Positions 29,340 to 38,577 of a stretch of 64,000 bases of DNA are shown piece by piece (positions within the stretch are counted from its first letter, which is position 1; every line of letters begins with the position of its first letter). Both the position numbers and the translations under genes were made by a program. The notes below the pieces were generated by a model. That model did not search any database. It saw only the letters and a list, made by a program, of their open reading frames with translations, and was not told the DNA's origin. This DNA is from Porphyrobacter sp. GA68 (GTDB taxonomy: Bacteria; Pseudomonadota; Alphaproteobacteria; Sphingomonadales; Sphingomonadaceae): NCBI RefSeq assembly GCF_022605525.1, contig NZ_JAKQYJ010000001.1:496001-560000 (forward strand), written 5' to 3'.

Positions 29340-31199
29340 ATGCTGATGCAGGCTCAACGCGAAACCGCCTCGGGCAGGCTCGCCGCACTTCGCGAGGAAC
29401 TGCGGCGGCAGAAACTCGACGGCTTCATCATCCCCATCAGTGACGAGCACATGAGCGAGTATGTCGGCGCCTATGCACAGCGGCTCGAGTGGCTGACGGC
29501 CTTTGGCGGCTCTGCGGGAACGGCGGTGGTCCTGACCGACCCTGCCCAAGGCAAGGGAGCGGCGGTGTTCATCGACGGGCGCTACACGCTGCAGGTGCGC
29601 GATCAGGTTCCGGGCGAGCTGTATGATTACGTCGGCGTTCCTGCCTCTTCGCCCGTGAAATGGCTGCACGACAACGCTCCGCAAGGAGCGCGGATCGGGT
29701 ACGACGCGTGGCTCCACACGGCTTCGTTCGTGCGCCAGCTGGAACTGGCGCTGGCCGGGAAAGATGCGCATGCGGTCGCCGTGGAGCGCAACCCCGTGGA
29801 TGCAGTCTGGACCGATCAGCCCGCCATGTCCGATGCCAAGGTCGCCGTGCACTCCGCCCAGTACGCGGGCGAGGACAGCGCGGCCAAACGGGCGCGCGTG
29901 GCCGACGAACTGGTGGCAGCGGGCGAGGACACGGCGGTCATTTCCGCACTCGATTCGGTTGCCTGGCTGCTCAACATCCGGGGCAGCGACGTGGCCAACT
30001 CGCCTCTGGCGCTCTCCTTCGCGCTGGCTCATGCCGATGGCACGGCCGACCTGTTCGTTGCCAAGGCCAAGCAATCGCCGGAACTCATCCACCATCTGGG
30101 CAATGCGGTGCGGGTGCATGACCGGGACGCCTTCGCCGGGGCACTGGGTGCCCTTGCAGGCAAGAAAGTGCGGGTGGATCCGGAACGCAGCGTTGCGGCA
30201 ATCACGCAGGCGCTTGAGCAGGCGGGAGCCACCATCGTTACCGCGACCGATCCCACTGTGCTGCCCAAGGCGATCAAGAACGTCGTCGAACAAGCGGGTC
30301 ATCGGGCCGCGCAGGCGCGCGACGGCGCCGCTATCGTCCGTTTCCTCCACTGGTTGAGCGTGGAGGCGCCTGTTGGGGGCGTGGACGAACTTGCCGCCGC
30401 GGCCAAGCTGCGCGCATTGCGCGAGGAAAGCGGCGCGCTCAAGGATATCTCCTTCGACACCATATCCGGCGCCGGCCCCAACGGGGCAGTGGTGCATTAC
30501 CGCGTCACACCGGAAACAAACCGGACGCTGGAGCCGGGCAGCATCTATCTCGTCGATTCGGGCGGGCAGTATCTCGACGGCACCACCGACATCACCCGCA
30601 CCGTGTGGATCGATGAACCGCACGGGAGCAACCCGACGGCGGAAATGCGCGACCGGTTCACCCGCGTGCTGAAGGGACACATTGCCCTTGCCCGTGCAGT
30701 TTTCCCCGAAGGCACCAGCGGCGGGCAGCTCGACGTGCTTGCGCGGCAGTTCCTGTGGGACGCCGGCCTGGATTATGCCCATGGCACGGGGCACGGGGTG
30801 GGCAGCTACCTCAGCGTTCACGAGGGACCGCAGCGGATCGCCAAGCCGAGCGGCGGCCAGGCGGGTACCGGCCAACCGCTCTACGCCGGCATGATCCTGT
30901 CGAACGAACCGGGTTACTACAAGGCAGGCGCATACGGCATCCGCATCGAAAATCTGGTGCTGGTGGAGGAACGGCAGATCGAAGGCGCGGAGGGACGCTT
31001 CCTGGGTTTTGAGACGCTGACCCTGGCACCCATCGACCGGCGCTTGATCACACCCGGACTGCTGACCCAAACGGAGCGAAGCTGGCTCGACAGCTATCAC
31101 GCCAGGGTGGCAGAAGTCCTGGCGCCCCAGTTGAGCGGGGAGGCACGCGACTGGCTGTTGACGCAATGCGCGCCGATAGCCGACCTTGCGGGGCAATAA
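29340..31199 (+). CDS. aminopeptidase P family metallopeptidase
   Basis: The 619-residue protein has two creatinase-N-like domains followed by a pita-bread catalytic domain from about residue 320. Metal ligands are visible: Asp406 and Asp417 in the VDSGG...GTTDITRT stretch, His485 in GTGHGVG, a glutamate in LSNEPGYY and a later glutamate in the IRIENLVL region. It should remove N-terminal residues before proline using two metal ions. The length matches the long (about 600 residues) APP branch. AGAGGAA precedes the ATG. No signal peptide is seen, so it would act in the cytoplasm on peptides, possibly those produced by the divergent S9 peptidase. Confidence 0.92.
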   Translation: MLMQAQRETASGRLAALREELRRQKLDGFIIPISDEHMSEYVGAYAQRLEWLTAFGGSAGTAVVLTDPAQGKGAAVFIDGRYTLQVRDQVPGELYDYVGVPASSPVKWLHDNAPQGARIGYDAWLHTASFVRQLELALAGKDAHAVAVERNPVDAVWTDQPAMSDAKVAVHSAQYAGEDSAAKRARVADELVAAGEDTAVISALDSVAWLLNIRGSDVANSPLALSFALAHADGTADLFVAKAKQSPELIHHLGNAVRVHDRDAFAGALGALAGKKVRVDPERSVAAITQALEQAGATIVTATDPTVLPKAIKNVVEQAGHRAAQARDGAAIVRFLHWLSVEAPVGGVDELAAAAKLRALREESGALKDISFDTISGAGPNGAVVHYRVTPETNRTLEPGSIYLVDSGGQYLDGTTDITRTVWIDEPHGSNPTAEMRDRFTRVLKGHIALARAVFPEGTSGGQLDVLARQFLWDAGLDYAHGTGHGVGSYLSVHEGPQRIAKPSGGQAGTGQPLYAGMILSNEPGYYKAGAYGIRIENLVLVEERQIEGAEGRFLGFETLTLAPIDRRLITPGLLTQTERSWLDSYHARVAEVLAPQLSGEARDWLLTQCAPIADLAGQ

Positions 31200-31350
31200 C
31201 GCGGACGTTCACTGACAGGTCATACCGTCGCTGGCATCAATGGCGCAACGAAGCCTGCGGTTCACCACAATCATCCCGGCAGACCGCGCTGCCCGCCCGC
31301 TGAAAGATACGTCGGGCCATGCTTCATGACGCCAATTCAAGGAGCGAATA

Positions 31351-31842
31351 ATGAAAAAACTGACCTTCACACTTGCGGCGGCCGGCCTGCTGGCGAGCAC
31401 GGCGGCGATGGCACAAGCGGTGGATGCGCAACAGCAGACACGCGCCAGTGCCGCCGAGCGCGCCGAGCAGGCGTTCGCGCGGATGGACGCCAACAATGAT
31501 GGTGTGCTGGATGCGCGCGATCGCGAAGCGCGCCGCCAGCAGATGTTCGAACGTCTCGACACCAATGGCGATGGGCAGATCAGCCGGGCCGAATGGAACG
31601 CTGCCGCTGAACAGCGCACCATGCGTCAGGGACGTCGCGGAAACGCGGAAGGCGGCGAACGCCGCGGAGCCTGGAGCCGGGCCAATTCCGGTGCTGAACG
31701 CACGATCAGCAGGGCTGACTTCGTGGCTGCCGCCACCGCACGCTTCGATCGGCTGGACACCAATCGGGACGGCACCGTCAGCGCGGAGGAGCGGCAGGCC
31801 GCCCGCGAAACCCTGCGCGGATCGCGCCGGTCGGGCGAGTAA
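31351..31842 (+). CDS. exported EF-hand protein
   Basis: The 163-residue protein has a signal peptide (MKKLTFTLAAAG...AMAQ) and three EF-hand calcium loops. Two form a pair, DANNDGVLDARD and DTNGDGQISRAE, about 25 residues apart; the third is DTNRDGTVSAEE near residue 133. A basic, glycine-rich linker separates them. It probably binds calcium in the periplasm; a partner is not evident. AAGGAG lies 8 bases before the ATG. Similar small EF-hand proteins are common in sphingomonads, mostly uncharacterised. Confidence 0.87.
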   Translation: MKKLTFTLAAAGLLASTAAMAQAVDAQQQTRASAAERAEQAFARMDANNDGVLDARDREARRQQMFERLDTNGDGQISRAEWNAAAEQRTMRQGRRGNAEGGERRGAWSRANSGAERTISRADFVAAATARFDRLDTNRDGTVSAEERQAARETLRGSRRSGE

Positions 31843-31867
31843 TCGGCTTAGGACAACCGCGACGTTA

Positions 31868-31904
31868 GGCGGCGCGTTGGAGGGGTGAACCCTTCCGCGC
31901 CGTC
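31868..31904. terminator. imperfect stem-loop between convergent genes, possible terminator
   Basis: GGCGGCGCG at 31868-31876 pairs with CGCGCCGTC at 31896-31904 with one wobble, and an inner GGAGGGG / CCCTTCC adds partial pairing. No T run follows on either strand. It sits between the EF-hand stop and the HerA-like stop, which is the right place for a terminator. Confidence 0.35.
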
Positions 31905-31926
31905 TGCCATTGGGGTCCGCCTGACA

Positions 31927-33501
31927 TTATCGCATCAGGCCGCCGAGCAGGTTGCGCACAAAACGTCCTGCGATCGCCCCGCCCAGCCCCGTGGCGATGG
32001 CCCCCGCAGCGGCGGTGGTCGCGTTGCGCACCGGGTCTGAGCGGGTAGTACGTCCCATCACCTTGGCCGCCAGCACGGTGGCAGCCGAACTGGCCGCGGC
32101 CCCTGCGGCAGCGCTGCCCGCCCTTTCCCACATGGTTCTGGTTCGCCGCGGGCGAGCCGCAGCTGCTTGCTCGCCCCGGGCGTCAACCTCCTCGGCTGTG
32201 GCTGCAGCATCGGCGGCCTTGGCGTTCAACACCTCCTCCGCGCTTTCCCGGTCCACCGCCACCTCGTACTTGCCGGCGTGCGGGCTGGCGCCCTGGATTG
32301 CCGCCCGTTCGCCGGGACTGAGCGGCCCCAACCGGCTGCGCGGCGGCGCCACCAGCGTGCGCTGCACCACCGACGGGGCGCCATCCGGAAGCAGGGTGGA
32401 AACCAGCGCCTCGCCAACCCTGAGTTCGGTGATCGCCGTCCGCACGTCCAGTTCCGGGTTCGAGCGGAACGTCTCCGCCGCCGCCTTGACCGCCTTGGCA
32501 TCGCGCGGGGTGAAGGCGCGCAGGGCGTGGCTGATGCGGTTGCCCAGCTGGCCCGCGACCCGCTCTGGAACGTCGAGCGGGTTCTGCGTCACAAAATAGA
32601 CACCGACACCTTTTGACCGGACCAGCCGCACCACCTGCTCCACCTTTTCCAGCAGGGCGCGCGGCGCATCGGTGAACAGCAGATGCGCCTCGTCGAAAAA
32701 GAACACCAGGGTCGGCTTGTCCGGGTCGCCGACTTCGGGCAGGCTTTCGAACAGTTCCGCCAGCAGCCAGAGCAGGAAAGTGGCGTAGAGCTTGGGGCTG
32801 CGCATCAGCCGCTCGGCGGCGAGGACGTTGATGAACCCGCGGCCCTTCTCGTCCGTCAGCAGGAAATCGTCGATCTCCAGCGCCGGTTCGCCGAAGAAAC
32901 GGTCCGCGCCCTGCGCTTCGAACGACAGCAGCTGCCGCTGGATCGCGCCGACGCTGGCCTTGGTGACGTTCCCGTATTTGCCGGTGAACATGTTCGGCTG
33001 AGTGGCAGCCATTGCCAGCAGCGCCTGGAGATCGCCGAGGTCGAGCAGCAGCAGGGCGTTATCGTCGGCGTAGCGGAAAACGATCTGCAGCACGCCCTCC
33101 TGCGTTTCGTTGAGGTCCAGCAGCCGGGCGAGCAGCAGCGGCCCCATTTCCGTAATGGTGGTGCGCACCGGGTGCCCCTGTTCGCCGTACAGATCCCAGA
33201 ACACCACCGGGTTGTCGCTGTAGGTGTAATTGGAAAGCCCCACCTCCCGTGCCCGTGCCTGCAGGCTGTCGGCGTTCTTGGCGCTCGCAGAGCCGGGCAG
33301 CGCGACGCCGGCTAGGTCGCCTTTCACATCGGCCAGAAACACCGGCACTCCGGCAGCGGAAAACTGCTCGGCCAGCGTTTGCAGCGTCACCGTCTTGCCT
33401 GTTCCCGTCGCGCCGGTAATCAGCCCGTGCCGATTGGCACGGCCGAGGTGCAGCACCTGCCGGTCGCCATTGTCCGCCAATCCGATGAAGATATCCCGCA
33501 T
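31927..33501 (-). CDS. HerA-like DUF853 ATPase (YjgR family)
   Basis: The 524-residue protein has Walker A GATGTGKT at 30-37, FLADVKGDL, a Walker B-like [12 protein letters not shown], and [15 protein letters not shown]. This is the COG0433/DUF853 arrangement of HerA-type ATPases. The C-terminal tail (about 430-524) is low-complexity A/G-rich with an acidic-basic linker, ending in a glycine-rich segment. Its cellular role is unknown; the fold is that of hexameric DNA or protein translocases. The ATG at 33501 follows GGAGGGAG. It converges on the EF-hand gene and its start is 102 bases from pabB on the other strand. Confidence 0.88.
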   Translation of the reverse strand: MRDIFIGLADNGDRQVLHLGRANRHGLITGATGTGKTVTLQTLAEQFSAAGVPVFLADVKGDLAGVALPGSASAKNADSLQARAREVGLSNYTYSDNPVVFWDLYGEQGHPVRTTITEMGPLLLARLLDLNETQEGVLQIVFRYADDNALLLLDLGDLQALLAMAATQPNMFTGKYGNVTKASVGAIQRQLLSFEAQGADRFFGEPALEIDDFLLTDEKGRGFINVLAAERLMRSPKLYATFLLWLLAELFESLPEVGDPDKPTLVFFFDEAHLLFTDAPRALLEKVEQVVRLVRSKGVGVYFVTQNPLDVPERVAGQLGNRISHALRAFTPRDAKAVKAAAETFRSNPELDVRTAITELRVGEALVSTLLPDGAPSVVQRTLVAPPRSRLGPLSPGERAAIQGASPHAGKYEVAVDRESAEEVLNAKAADAAATAEEVDARGEQAAAARPRRTRTMWERAGSAAAGAAASSAATVLAAKVMGRTTRSDPVRNATTAAAGAIATGLGGAIAGRFVRNLLGGLMR

Positions 33502-33603
33502 GTGCCGCTCCCTCCGCTTGCTCCGCACGTTGCGCGCGCGACGCGGTGCGGGTCAAGCGGTGAGCAGCCTGCGTCGCCTCTTCCAATTCGCTCCGCCAGC
33601 TTT

Positions 33604-35442
33604 ATGGCTGGGACAGTGACGGCGAGAACCCCCTTTGTCCTCCTTGATGACGCGCGCGGCGGGGATCCGGCGGACGCGCGGTTGTTTGAAAATCCGGCTG
33701 CGGTTTTCGTGGCGCGCCAGGTTGAGCAGGTGCTCCCCATGCTGGAACAGGCGCAGGCCGCGCTCGCCGAACGCGGCGGGACGTTGGCGGGGATGATCGG
33801 CTATGAAGCCGGCTATGCGCTGGATGAGAGCACCTTGCGCCTCGCGGAAGGCCACATCGGCGCCGACGGCCCGCTTGTGTGGCTCGGCCTGTTCAAGGAT
33901 TGCCGGACGATCCCGGCTGCCGATGTGCCGGATTTTCTCGCCAGCCGGATCGACAGCGAGGCGCTGCCCGCAGCGATCGGGCCGCTGGACCCGCAGATCG
34001 GCCTCGGCACCTATGCCGCGCAGGTCGCCCGGCTGAAGGAGGCGATCGCCGCGGGCGACATTTACCAGGCCAACTACACCTTTCAGCTGGCAGGCAGCTA
34101 TCGCGGCGATCCGGTGGCGCTGTATGCCGGACTGCGCCCGGTCGCAGAGGCGGGCTACGGTGCGCTGATCTTCGATGGAACGCACTGGGTGCTGTCCTTC
34201 TCGCCGGAACTGTTCGTGTCGGTGCGGGGGGAGCAGATCCGCGCCAGGCCGATGAAGGGAACGCGGCCGCGCTCAGCTGACCCCTCCACGGATGCCGCGC
34301 TGCGCGACGAGCTGGCCGCATCCGCAAAGGAGCGGGCGGAAAACCTCATGATCGTCGATCTGATGCGCAACGATCTTTCCCGTGTGGCGCAGGACGGCAG
34401 CGTGCGCGTCGAACGGCCGTTTGCGGTGGAGACCTATCCGACCGTGCACCAGATGGTCAGCGAGGTGGACGCTCGCCTGCGGCCTGGCACCGCGCGGCTG
34501 GATGTGCTTCGCGCGCTGTTTCCCTGCGGCTCGATCACAGGCGCGCCCAAGCTGAGGGCGATGGAACTGCTCCGAGAGGCCGAAGGAGCACCACGCGGAC
34601 CGTATTGCGGCGCAATCGGGCGGTGGGAGGCAGGCGGCGACATGGCGTGGAACGTGGCGATCCGCACGCTGCGCCTCACCCCGGTCGAAAACTGGCGCGG
34701 GATTGCCCGGATGGGCGTGGGTTCGGCCATCCTTGCCGACAGCGACCCGCTGGCGGAATGGCGCGAATGCCTGGTCAAGGGCGCCTTCGTCCGCGCGAGC
34801 AGTCCTGAATGGCGCGCCGCCGACTTCGATCTTGTGGAAACCATGCTGTTCCATGAAGACCGCGGCATCGACCTCCTTCAGTTGCATCTGGAACGGCTGG
34901 ATCGAAGCGCCAGAACCCTGGGATTTGCCTTCGACGCGCACGATACGCGCAATCTGATCCAGGCGGCGCTGTTCCGGGTGGACCGGCGAAGCGTCATTCG
35001 GATCAGGCTGGTCCGCAGCGGCCGGGTCGCCATGACGGTGCAGCCCGTCCCTGACCCATGGCCCGACCCGGCCCGCTGCATCATCCTGCCGCGGCCGGTC
35101 GACGATGGGGACTGGCGCCTCAGGCACAAAAGCTCTGACCGGGGCTTTTACGAGGATGCGCTGGCAGCGGCGCAGGCCGCTGGCGCGGACGAAGCGCTGC
35201 TGCTGACCCCGGCTGGGGAGATTAGCGAAGGGTCAATCACCAATGTGTTCGTACCGGCTGAAAATGGCATGCTCGTCACCCCGCCGTTGGCCTGCGGCCT
35301 GCTGCCCGGCGTCCTGCGCCGATCGCTGGTCGACGCCGGTCGCGCTCGGGAGGGGTCGGTGACGCCGGCCGATCTTGCAGGCGGATTCCTTATCGGAAAC
35401 GCTGTGCGCGGCCTTTGCCCCGCAGCCTTGGCGGACACATGA
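33604..35442 (+). CDS. pabB: fused aminodeoxychorismate synthase component I / aminodeoxychorismate lyase
   Basis: The 612-residue protein joins two steps of 4-aminobenzoate synthesis for folate. Residues about 1-390 are PabB, a chorismate-binding domain with GDIYQANYTF, PMKGTRPR, LMIVDLMRNDLSRV and CGSITGAPK near 304. Residues about 400-612 are a PabC-like PLP aminodeoxychorismate lyase starting near DFDLVETMLF. It has the PLP lysine as Lys509 in RHKSSDR, and EISEGSITNVF. This fusion is known in other bacteria. The PabA glutamine amidotransferase is not in the window. The start is uncertain: no clear ribosome site precedes ATG 33604, and GTG 33616 follows GGGA. Its stop overlaps the next start as ATGA. 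Confidence 0.9.
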   Translation: MAGTVTARTPFVLLDDARGGDPADARLFENPAAVFVARQVEQVLPMLEQAQAALAERGGTLAGMIGYEAGYALDESTLRLAEGHIGADGPLVWLGLFKDCRTIPAADVPDFLASRIDSEALPAAIGPLDPQIGLGTYAAQVARLKEAIAAGDIYQANYTFQLAGSYRGDPVALYAGLRPVAEAGYGALIFDGTHWVLSFSPELFVSVRGEQIRARPMKGTRPRSADPSTDAALRDELAASAKERAENLMIVDLMRNDLSRVAQDGSVRVERPFAVETYPTVHQMVSEVDARLRPGTARLDVLRALFPCGSITGAPKLRAMELLREAEGAPRGPYCGAIGRWEAGGDMAWNVAIRTLRLTPVENWRGIARMGVGSAILADSDPLAEWRECLVKGAFVRASSPEWRAADFDLVETMLFHEDRGIDLLQLHLERLDRSARTLGFAFDAHDTRNLIQAALFRVDRRSVIRIRLVRSGRVAMTVQPVPDPWPDPARCIILPRPVDDGDWRLRHKSSDRGFYEDALAAAQAAGADEALLLTPAGEISEGSITNVFVPAENGMLVTPPLACGLLPGVLRRSLVDAGRAREGSVTPADLAGGFLIGNAVRGLCPAALADT

Positions 35443-36116
35443 CCCACCCGCCGATCCTGTTCGAAGATGCCGAGGCGCTGGTCATCGACAAGCCGGCCGG
35501 CCTGCCGGTGGATCGCCCGCGATCCGGAACAGAGTCGCTCGAGGATTACCTAGGCGAACTGAGGTTTGGTTTCCAGCGGCGTCCCGCGGCCGTCCACCGG
35601 CTCGACACCGACACTTCGGGTTGCCTGCTGCTCGCTCGCAATCCCAAGGCACTCAAACGCTTCGCCCGAGCGTTTGAGGAGCGGACGGTCGAGAAATCCT
35701 ATCTCGGGATCCTGAACGGCGTGGTCGACGCGCCAACCGGCACCATCGAACTGGCTTTGGCCAAGATCAGCAGCGCTGAGAGCGGCTGGCGGATGATCGC
35801 AGCCAGAAAGGGCAAGCCGTCCGTCACCCACTGGGACAGGCTGGCGCAGGCCGGCGGCCTCACTCTTGTCCGGTTCCGCCCCGTGACCGGGCGCACCCAT
35901 CAGATCCGCATCCACGCCGCCGCCGGCCTCGGCGCGGCCTTGCTTGGCGATCCGGTCTATGGTCGACGCGACCGGCGGGCAGGTCGTACCATGCTGCACG
36001 CCGAACGGCTCGTCCTGCCGCGCGACGGTAAGGAAGATATTGCGGCGACAGCCCCGCTGCCTGCCGATTTCCGGCGGCTGGGAATCACGGAAGACCTGGA
36101 GTGGACGACGACCTGA
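35439..36116 (+). CDS. RluA-family rRNA/tRNA pseudouridine synthase
   Basis: The 225-residue protein lacks an S4 domain and consists of the RluA catalytic domain alone. It has the catalytic HRLDTDTSGCLLLAR with the essential Asp, then LGILNG, RPVTGRTHQIRIH and a late LHAERL. It isomerises uridine to pseudouridine in an RNA whose identity is not evident; small RluA-like proteins without S4 include TruC- and RluA-type enzymes. Translation starts at an ATG sharing ATGA with the pabB stop and overlaps the arfB start by 16 bases, so these three genes form a coupled unit. Confidence 0.9.
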   Translation: MTHPPILFEDAEALVIDKPAGLPVDRPRSGTESLEDYLGELRFGFQRRPAAVHRLDTDTSGCLLLARNPKALKRFARAFEERTVEKSYLGILNGVVDAPTGTIELALAKISSAESGWRMIAARKGKPSVTHWDRLAQAGGLTLVRFRPVTGRTHQIRIHAAAGLGAALLGDPVYGRRDRRAGRTMLHAERLVLPRDGKEDIAATAPLPADFRRLGITEDLEWTTT

Positions 36117-36508
36117 TCGCCCGGGCCAATGCTCTGGCCGAGGAAAGCTTCCTCGCCGGAAGCGGTCCCGGCGGGCAGAACGCAAACAAGGTCGCCACCA
36201 ACGTGCAGTTGCGGGTCAACGCCTTCCGCCTCCGCCTGACACCGGAGGTGTTCGCCCGCCTGCGCGAGGTGGCCGGCCATCGCCTGACCCCCTCGGGCGA
36301 CATCCTCATCACTGCGGGTGAACACCGCACGCAAGAGGCGAACCGGGCGGATGCGCGGCAAAAGTTGGTCGCCCTGCTGGAAGAGGCGCAGCGCCGTCCC
36401 AAGCCCCGTGCCAAGACACGGTTGAACCGCGTGGGCAAGGTGAAGCGGCTGGCGGGCAAGAAGGCGCGGAGCGAGGTAAAGGCGGGACGGGGAAAGGTGG
36501 AGTGGTAA
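36101..36508 (+). CDS. arfB: alternative ribosome-rescue factor ArfB (peptidyl-tRNA hydrolase)
   Basis: The 135-residue protein is a release-factor catalytic domain without a codon-recognition domain. GSGPGGQNANK holds the GGQ motif at residues 24-26, and the C-terminal tail is strongly basic (RRPKPRAKTRLN..., KKARSEVKAGRGK), as needed to enter the mRNA channel of stalled ribosomes. It releases peptides from ribosomes stalled on truncated messages. The start is GTG at 36101, inside the end of the upstream synthase gene. The length is typical. Confidence 0.93.
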   Translation: MDDDLIARANALAEESFLAGSGPGGQNANKVATNVQLRVNAFRLRLTPEVFARLREVAGHRLTPSGDILITAGEHRTQEANRADARQKLVALLEEAQRRPKPRAKTRLNRVGKVKRLAGKKARSEVKAGRGKVEW

Positions 36509-36542
36509 ACCCCTCTGCTTGACTCGCCCGCGCAAATCCATC

Positions 36543-36572
36543 AAAGCGCCGGCAACCCAGGGCGGCGCTTTT
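36543..36572 (+). terminator. terminator after arfB
   Basis: AAAGCGCCG at 36543-36551 pairs with CGGCGCTTT at 36563-36571 around an 11-base loop, with TTTT at the end of the right arm. It lies 34 bases after the arfB stop and 55 before rpmG, which would need its own promoter. Confidence 0.75.
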
Positions 36573-36626
36573 GCGTCGCCTGTTTGTTTGGGGTGAACGC
36601 CCCGTCTCGGACCTCAGGAATACACC

Positions 36627-36794
36627 ATGGCGAAGCCCGCAACCGTCAAGATCCGTCTCGTCTCCACGGCCGATACGGGTTTCTTCTATGTCACCAAGAA
36701 GAACCCGCGCAACATCACCGAGAAGATGACCTTCCGCAAATACGATCCCGTCGTGCGAAAGCATGTCGAGTTCAAGGAAGCCAAGATCAAGTGA
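36627..36794 (+). CDS. rpmG: 50S ribosomal protein L33
   Basis: The 55-residue protein begins [20 protein letters not shown], continues with YVTKKNPRN and MTFRKYDP, and ends [10 protein letters not shown], all typical of bacterial L33. It has no cysteines, so it is the zinc-independent (C-minus) form. AGGA lies about 9 bases before the ATG at 36627. It is transcribed alone, between the arfB terminator and the LolA-like gene. It is shorter than many automatic length cut-offs. Confidence 0.96.
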   Translation: MAKPATVKIRLVSTADTGFFYVTKKNPRNITEKMTFRKYDPVVRKHVEFKEAKIK

Positions 36795-36863
36795 TCGCTG
36801 CTGAACGGCGGGAACCACGCAAGTTCACTCGCTGTTCAACGCTCCGGACCTAACGATCGGAGC

Positions 36864-37517
36864 ATGACATTGCCATTCACCCGCAAACTGACCTTGTCAC
36901 TTGTTGTGGCGGGGCTTGCCTTCACCGTGCCGGTGGCCACGATGCTGCCCGCAGCACCCGTTGCCGCGCAGGCGACCAGCGACGTGAACCGCGCCGCTGC
37001 CGCATTGCGCGCGATCAGCACCATGCAGGCGGATTTCACGCAGACCGACCGCGCCGGCCAGACCGTGCGCGGTGTCCTGTCGTTGAAACGGCCGGGCAAG
37101 ATCCGCTTTGAATACGGGCGCGGCACCAACATGCTGGTGGTGTCCAACGGTCGCTCGCTCTACCTCGTCGACTATGACGTGAACCAAGTGCAGCGCTGGC
37201 CGATCAGCAATTCGCCGCTGGGCGCCCTGCTCGATCCGAACCGGGATATCTCCCGCTATGGCCGCGCGGTGCAGACCGGCAACCCGGACGTGCTGTCCAT
37301 CGAGGTGCGCGACCCGCAAAGGCCCGAGTTCGGCGTGATCACGTTGATCTTCGTGCGCGATGCAAACGCGCCTGGCGGGTTGAAGCTGACCCACTGGGTC
37401 GCACTCGATGCACAGAATAACCGCACCACCGTTCGGCTGGCGAATCAGCGGTTCGGCATGCCTATCGCAGACAGCGCGTTCACCTTCCGCGACCCGCGCC
37501 GGGCAGCCGGTCGCTGA
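36864..37517 (+). CDS. LolA-like outer-membrane lipoprotein carrier
   Basis: The 217-residue protein has a signal peptide through VAAQ. A LolA-type half-barrel follows, with MQADFTQTDRAGQTVRGVLSL near 52-72, RPGKIRFEY, and GPGxx-like turns. It would carry lipoproteins or another lipid through the periplasm to the outer membrane. Its length fits the LolA family, and the sphingomonad form often lacks the very conserved E. coli lid residues, so identity as the true LolA rather than a LolA paralogue is not certain. CGGAGC precedes the ATG, and it follows rpmG by 69 bases. Confidence 0.83.
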   Translation: MTLPFTRKLTLSLVVAGLAFTVPVATMLPAAPVAAQATSDVNRAAAALRAISTMQADFTQTDRAGQTVRGVLSLKRPGKIRFEYGRGTNMLVVSNGRSLYLVDYDVNQVQRWPISNSPLGALLDPNRDISRYGRAVQTGNPDVLSIEVRDPQRPEFGVITLIFVRDANAPGGLKLTHWVALDAQNNRTTVRLANQRFGMPIADSAFTFRDPRRAAGR

Positions 37518-37700
37518 CCGAGAACGGCTGGCAGACGAGTGGAAGAGCCTGGCCGCTGAACCGCCGGGCCCCATTCACATCTCAGCAAGCAGATCCGGCG
37601 TAAACCATGTTTGTGAGCCGGTTGCGGGAGTCGGTGTTCCCCCCTGTTAACCGCCCCGCGCCAGACCGGCGCCACAGGCGTGACGAACGCTGAAAACGAA

Positions 37701-37734
37701 CCCTCGTCCCACCGCCCCCGGGACGGGGGTTTTT
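37701..37734 (+). terminator. intrinsic terminator between the LolA-like gene and xth
   Basis: CCCTCGTCCC at 37701-37710 pairs with GGGACGGGGG at 37720-37729 (one G-T wobble) around a nine-base loop, then five T. It lies 184 bases after the LolA-like stop, so it ends either a long 3-prime tail or a separate short transcript. Confidence 0.88.
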
Positions 37735-37788
37735 CGTATCTCCGTCACACCTTGCGGCGTCACTGCCCGCTACCTAGAGCATGAGGCC

Positions 37789-38577
37789 ATGGTCAGCATC
37801 GCCACCTGGAACATCAACTCCGTCCGCCTGCGCCTGCCGCTGGTCGAGCGGTTCCTGAACGGGTACGCGCCCGACGTACTCTGTCTGCAGGAGATCAAGT
37901 GCCAAGCGGATCAGTTTCCTTACGAAGCATTCGCCGCCGCCGGCTATCCGCACGTCGCGGTCCACGGCCAGAAAGGCTATCACGGCGTCGCCACCGTCAG
38001 CCGCCTGCCGCTGCGCGAGATCAGCCGCAACGACTGGCAGGACAATGGCGAGGCACGGCATGTCGGGGTGGAACTGCTCGGCCATGACGTGCTGGTGGAG
38101 AATGTCTATGTTCCCGCCGGCGGCGATCTGCCCGACCGCGATCTGAACCCCAAGTTCGGACAGAAACTCGATTTTCTGGAGCGAATGACCCGCTGGGCTG
38201 ACACGGTAGAGCGGCCCACGCTGATCGTGGGCGACTTCAACGTAGCGCCGCTGGAAAGCGATGTCTGGAACCACCGGCAACTTCTCAAGGTCGTCAGCCA
38301 TACGCCGATCGAGGTCGCTGCGCTGACCCGCTTCATGGACGCGCATGGCTGGTCCGATATCGGCCGCGAACATATCCGCGCTCCGGAACGGTATTACAGC
38401 TGGTGGAGCTACCGGGCGGCGGACTGGCGCAAGGGCGACCGCGGCCGGCGGCTCGACCACATGTGGGCCAGCCCACAGCTCGCCGCTCAGGCGACAGGGC
38501 ACCGGGTGGTGGAAGAAGCGCGCGACTGGCCGCAGCCGTCCGATCATGTCCCGCTCATCACGGAGTTCGTGCTCTGA
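37789..38577 (+). CDS. xth: exodeoxyribonuclease III
   Basis: The 262-residue protein is an exonuclease III family AP endonuclease, acting on abasic sites and 3-prime blocked ends in base-excision repair. Visible motifs are ATWNINSVR at the start, CLQEIKCQ with the metal-binding Glu, NVYVPAGG, VGDFNVAPLESD with the catalytic Asp and Asn, RRLDHMWAS and PSDHVPLI with the catalytic His. The length is typical. GAGG precedes the ATG, which lies 54 bases after the terminator, so it begins a new transcript. It ends overlapping the presumed ribA start. Confidence 0.95.
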   Translation: MVSIATWNINSVRLRLPLVERFLNGYAPDVLCLQEIKCQADQFPYEAFAAAGYPHVAVHGQKGYHGVATVSRLPLREISRNDWQDNGEARHVGVELLGHDVLVENVYVPAGGDLPDRDLNPKFGQKLDFLERMTRWADTVERPTLIVGDFNVAPLESDVWNHRQLLKVVSHTPIEVAALTRFMDAHGWSDIGREHIRAPERYYSWWSYRAADWRKGDRGRRLDHMWASPQLAAQATGHRVVEEARDWPQPSDHVPLITEFVL

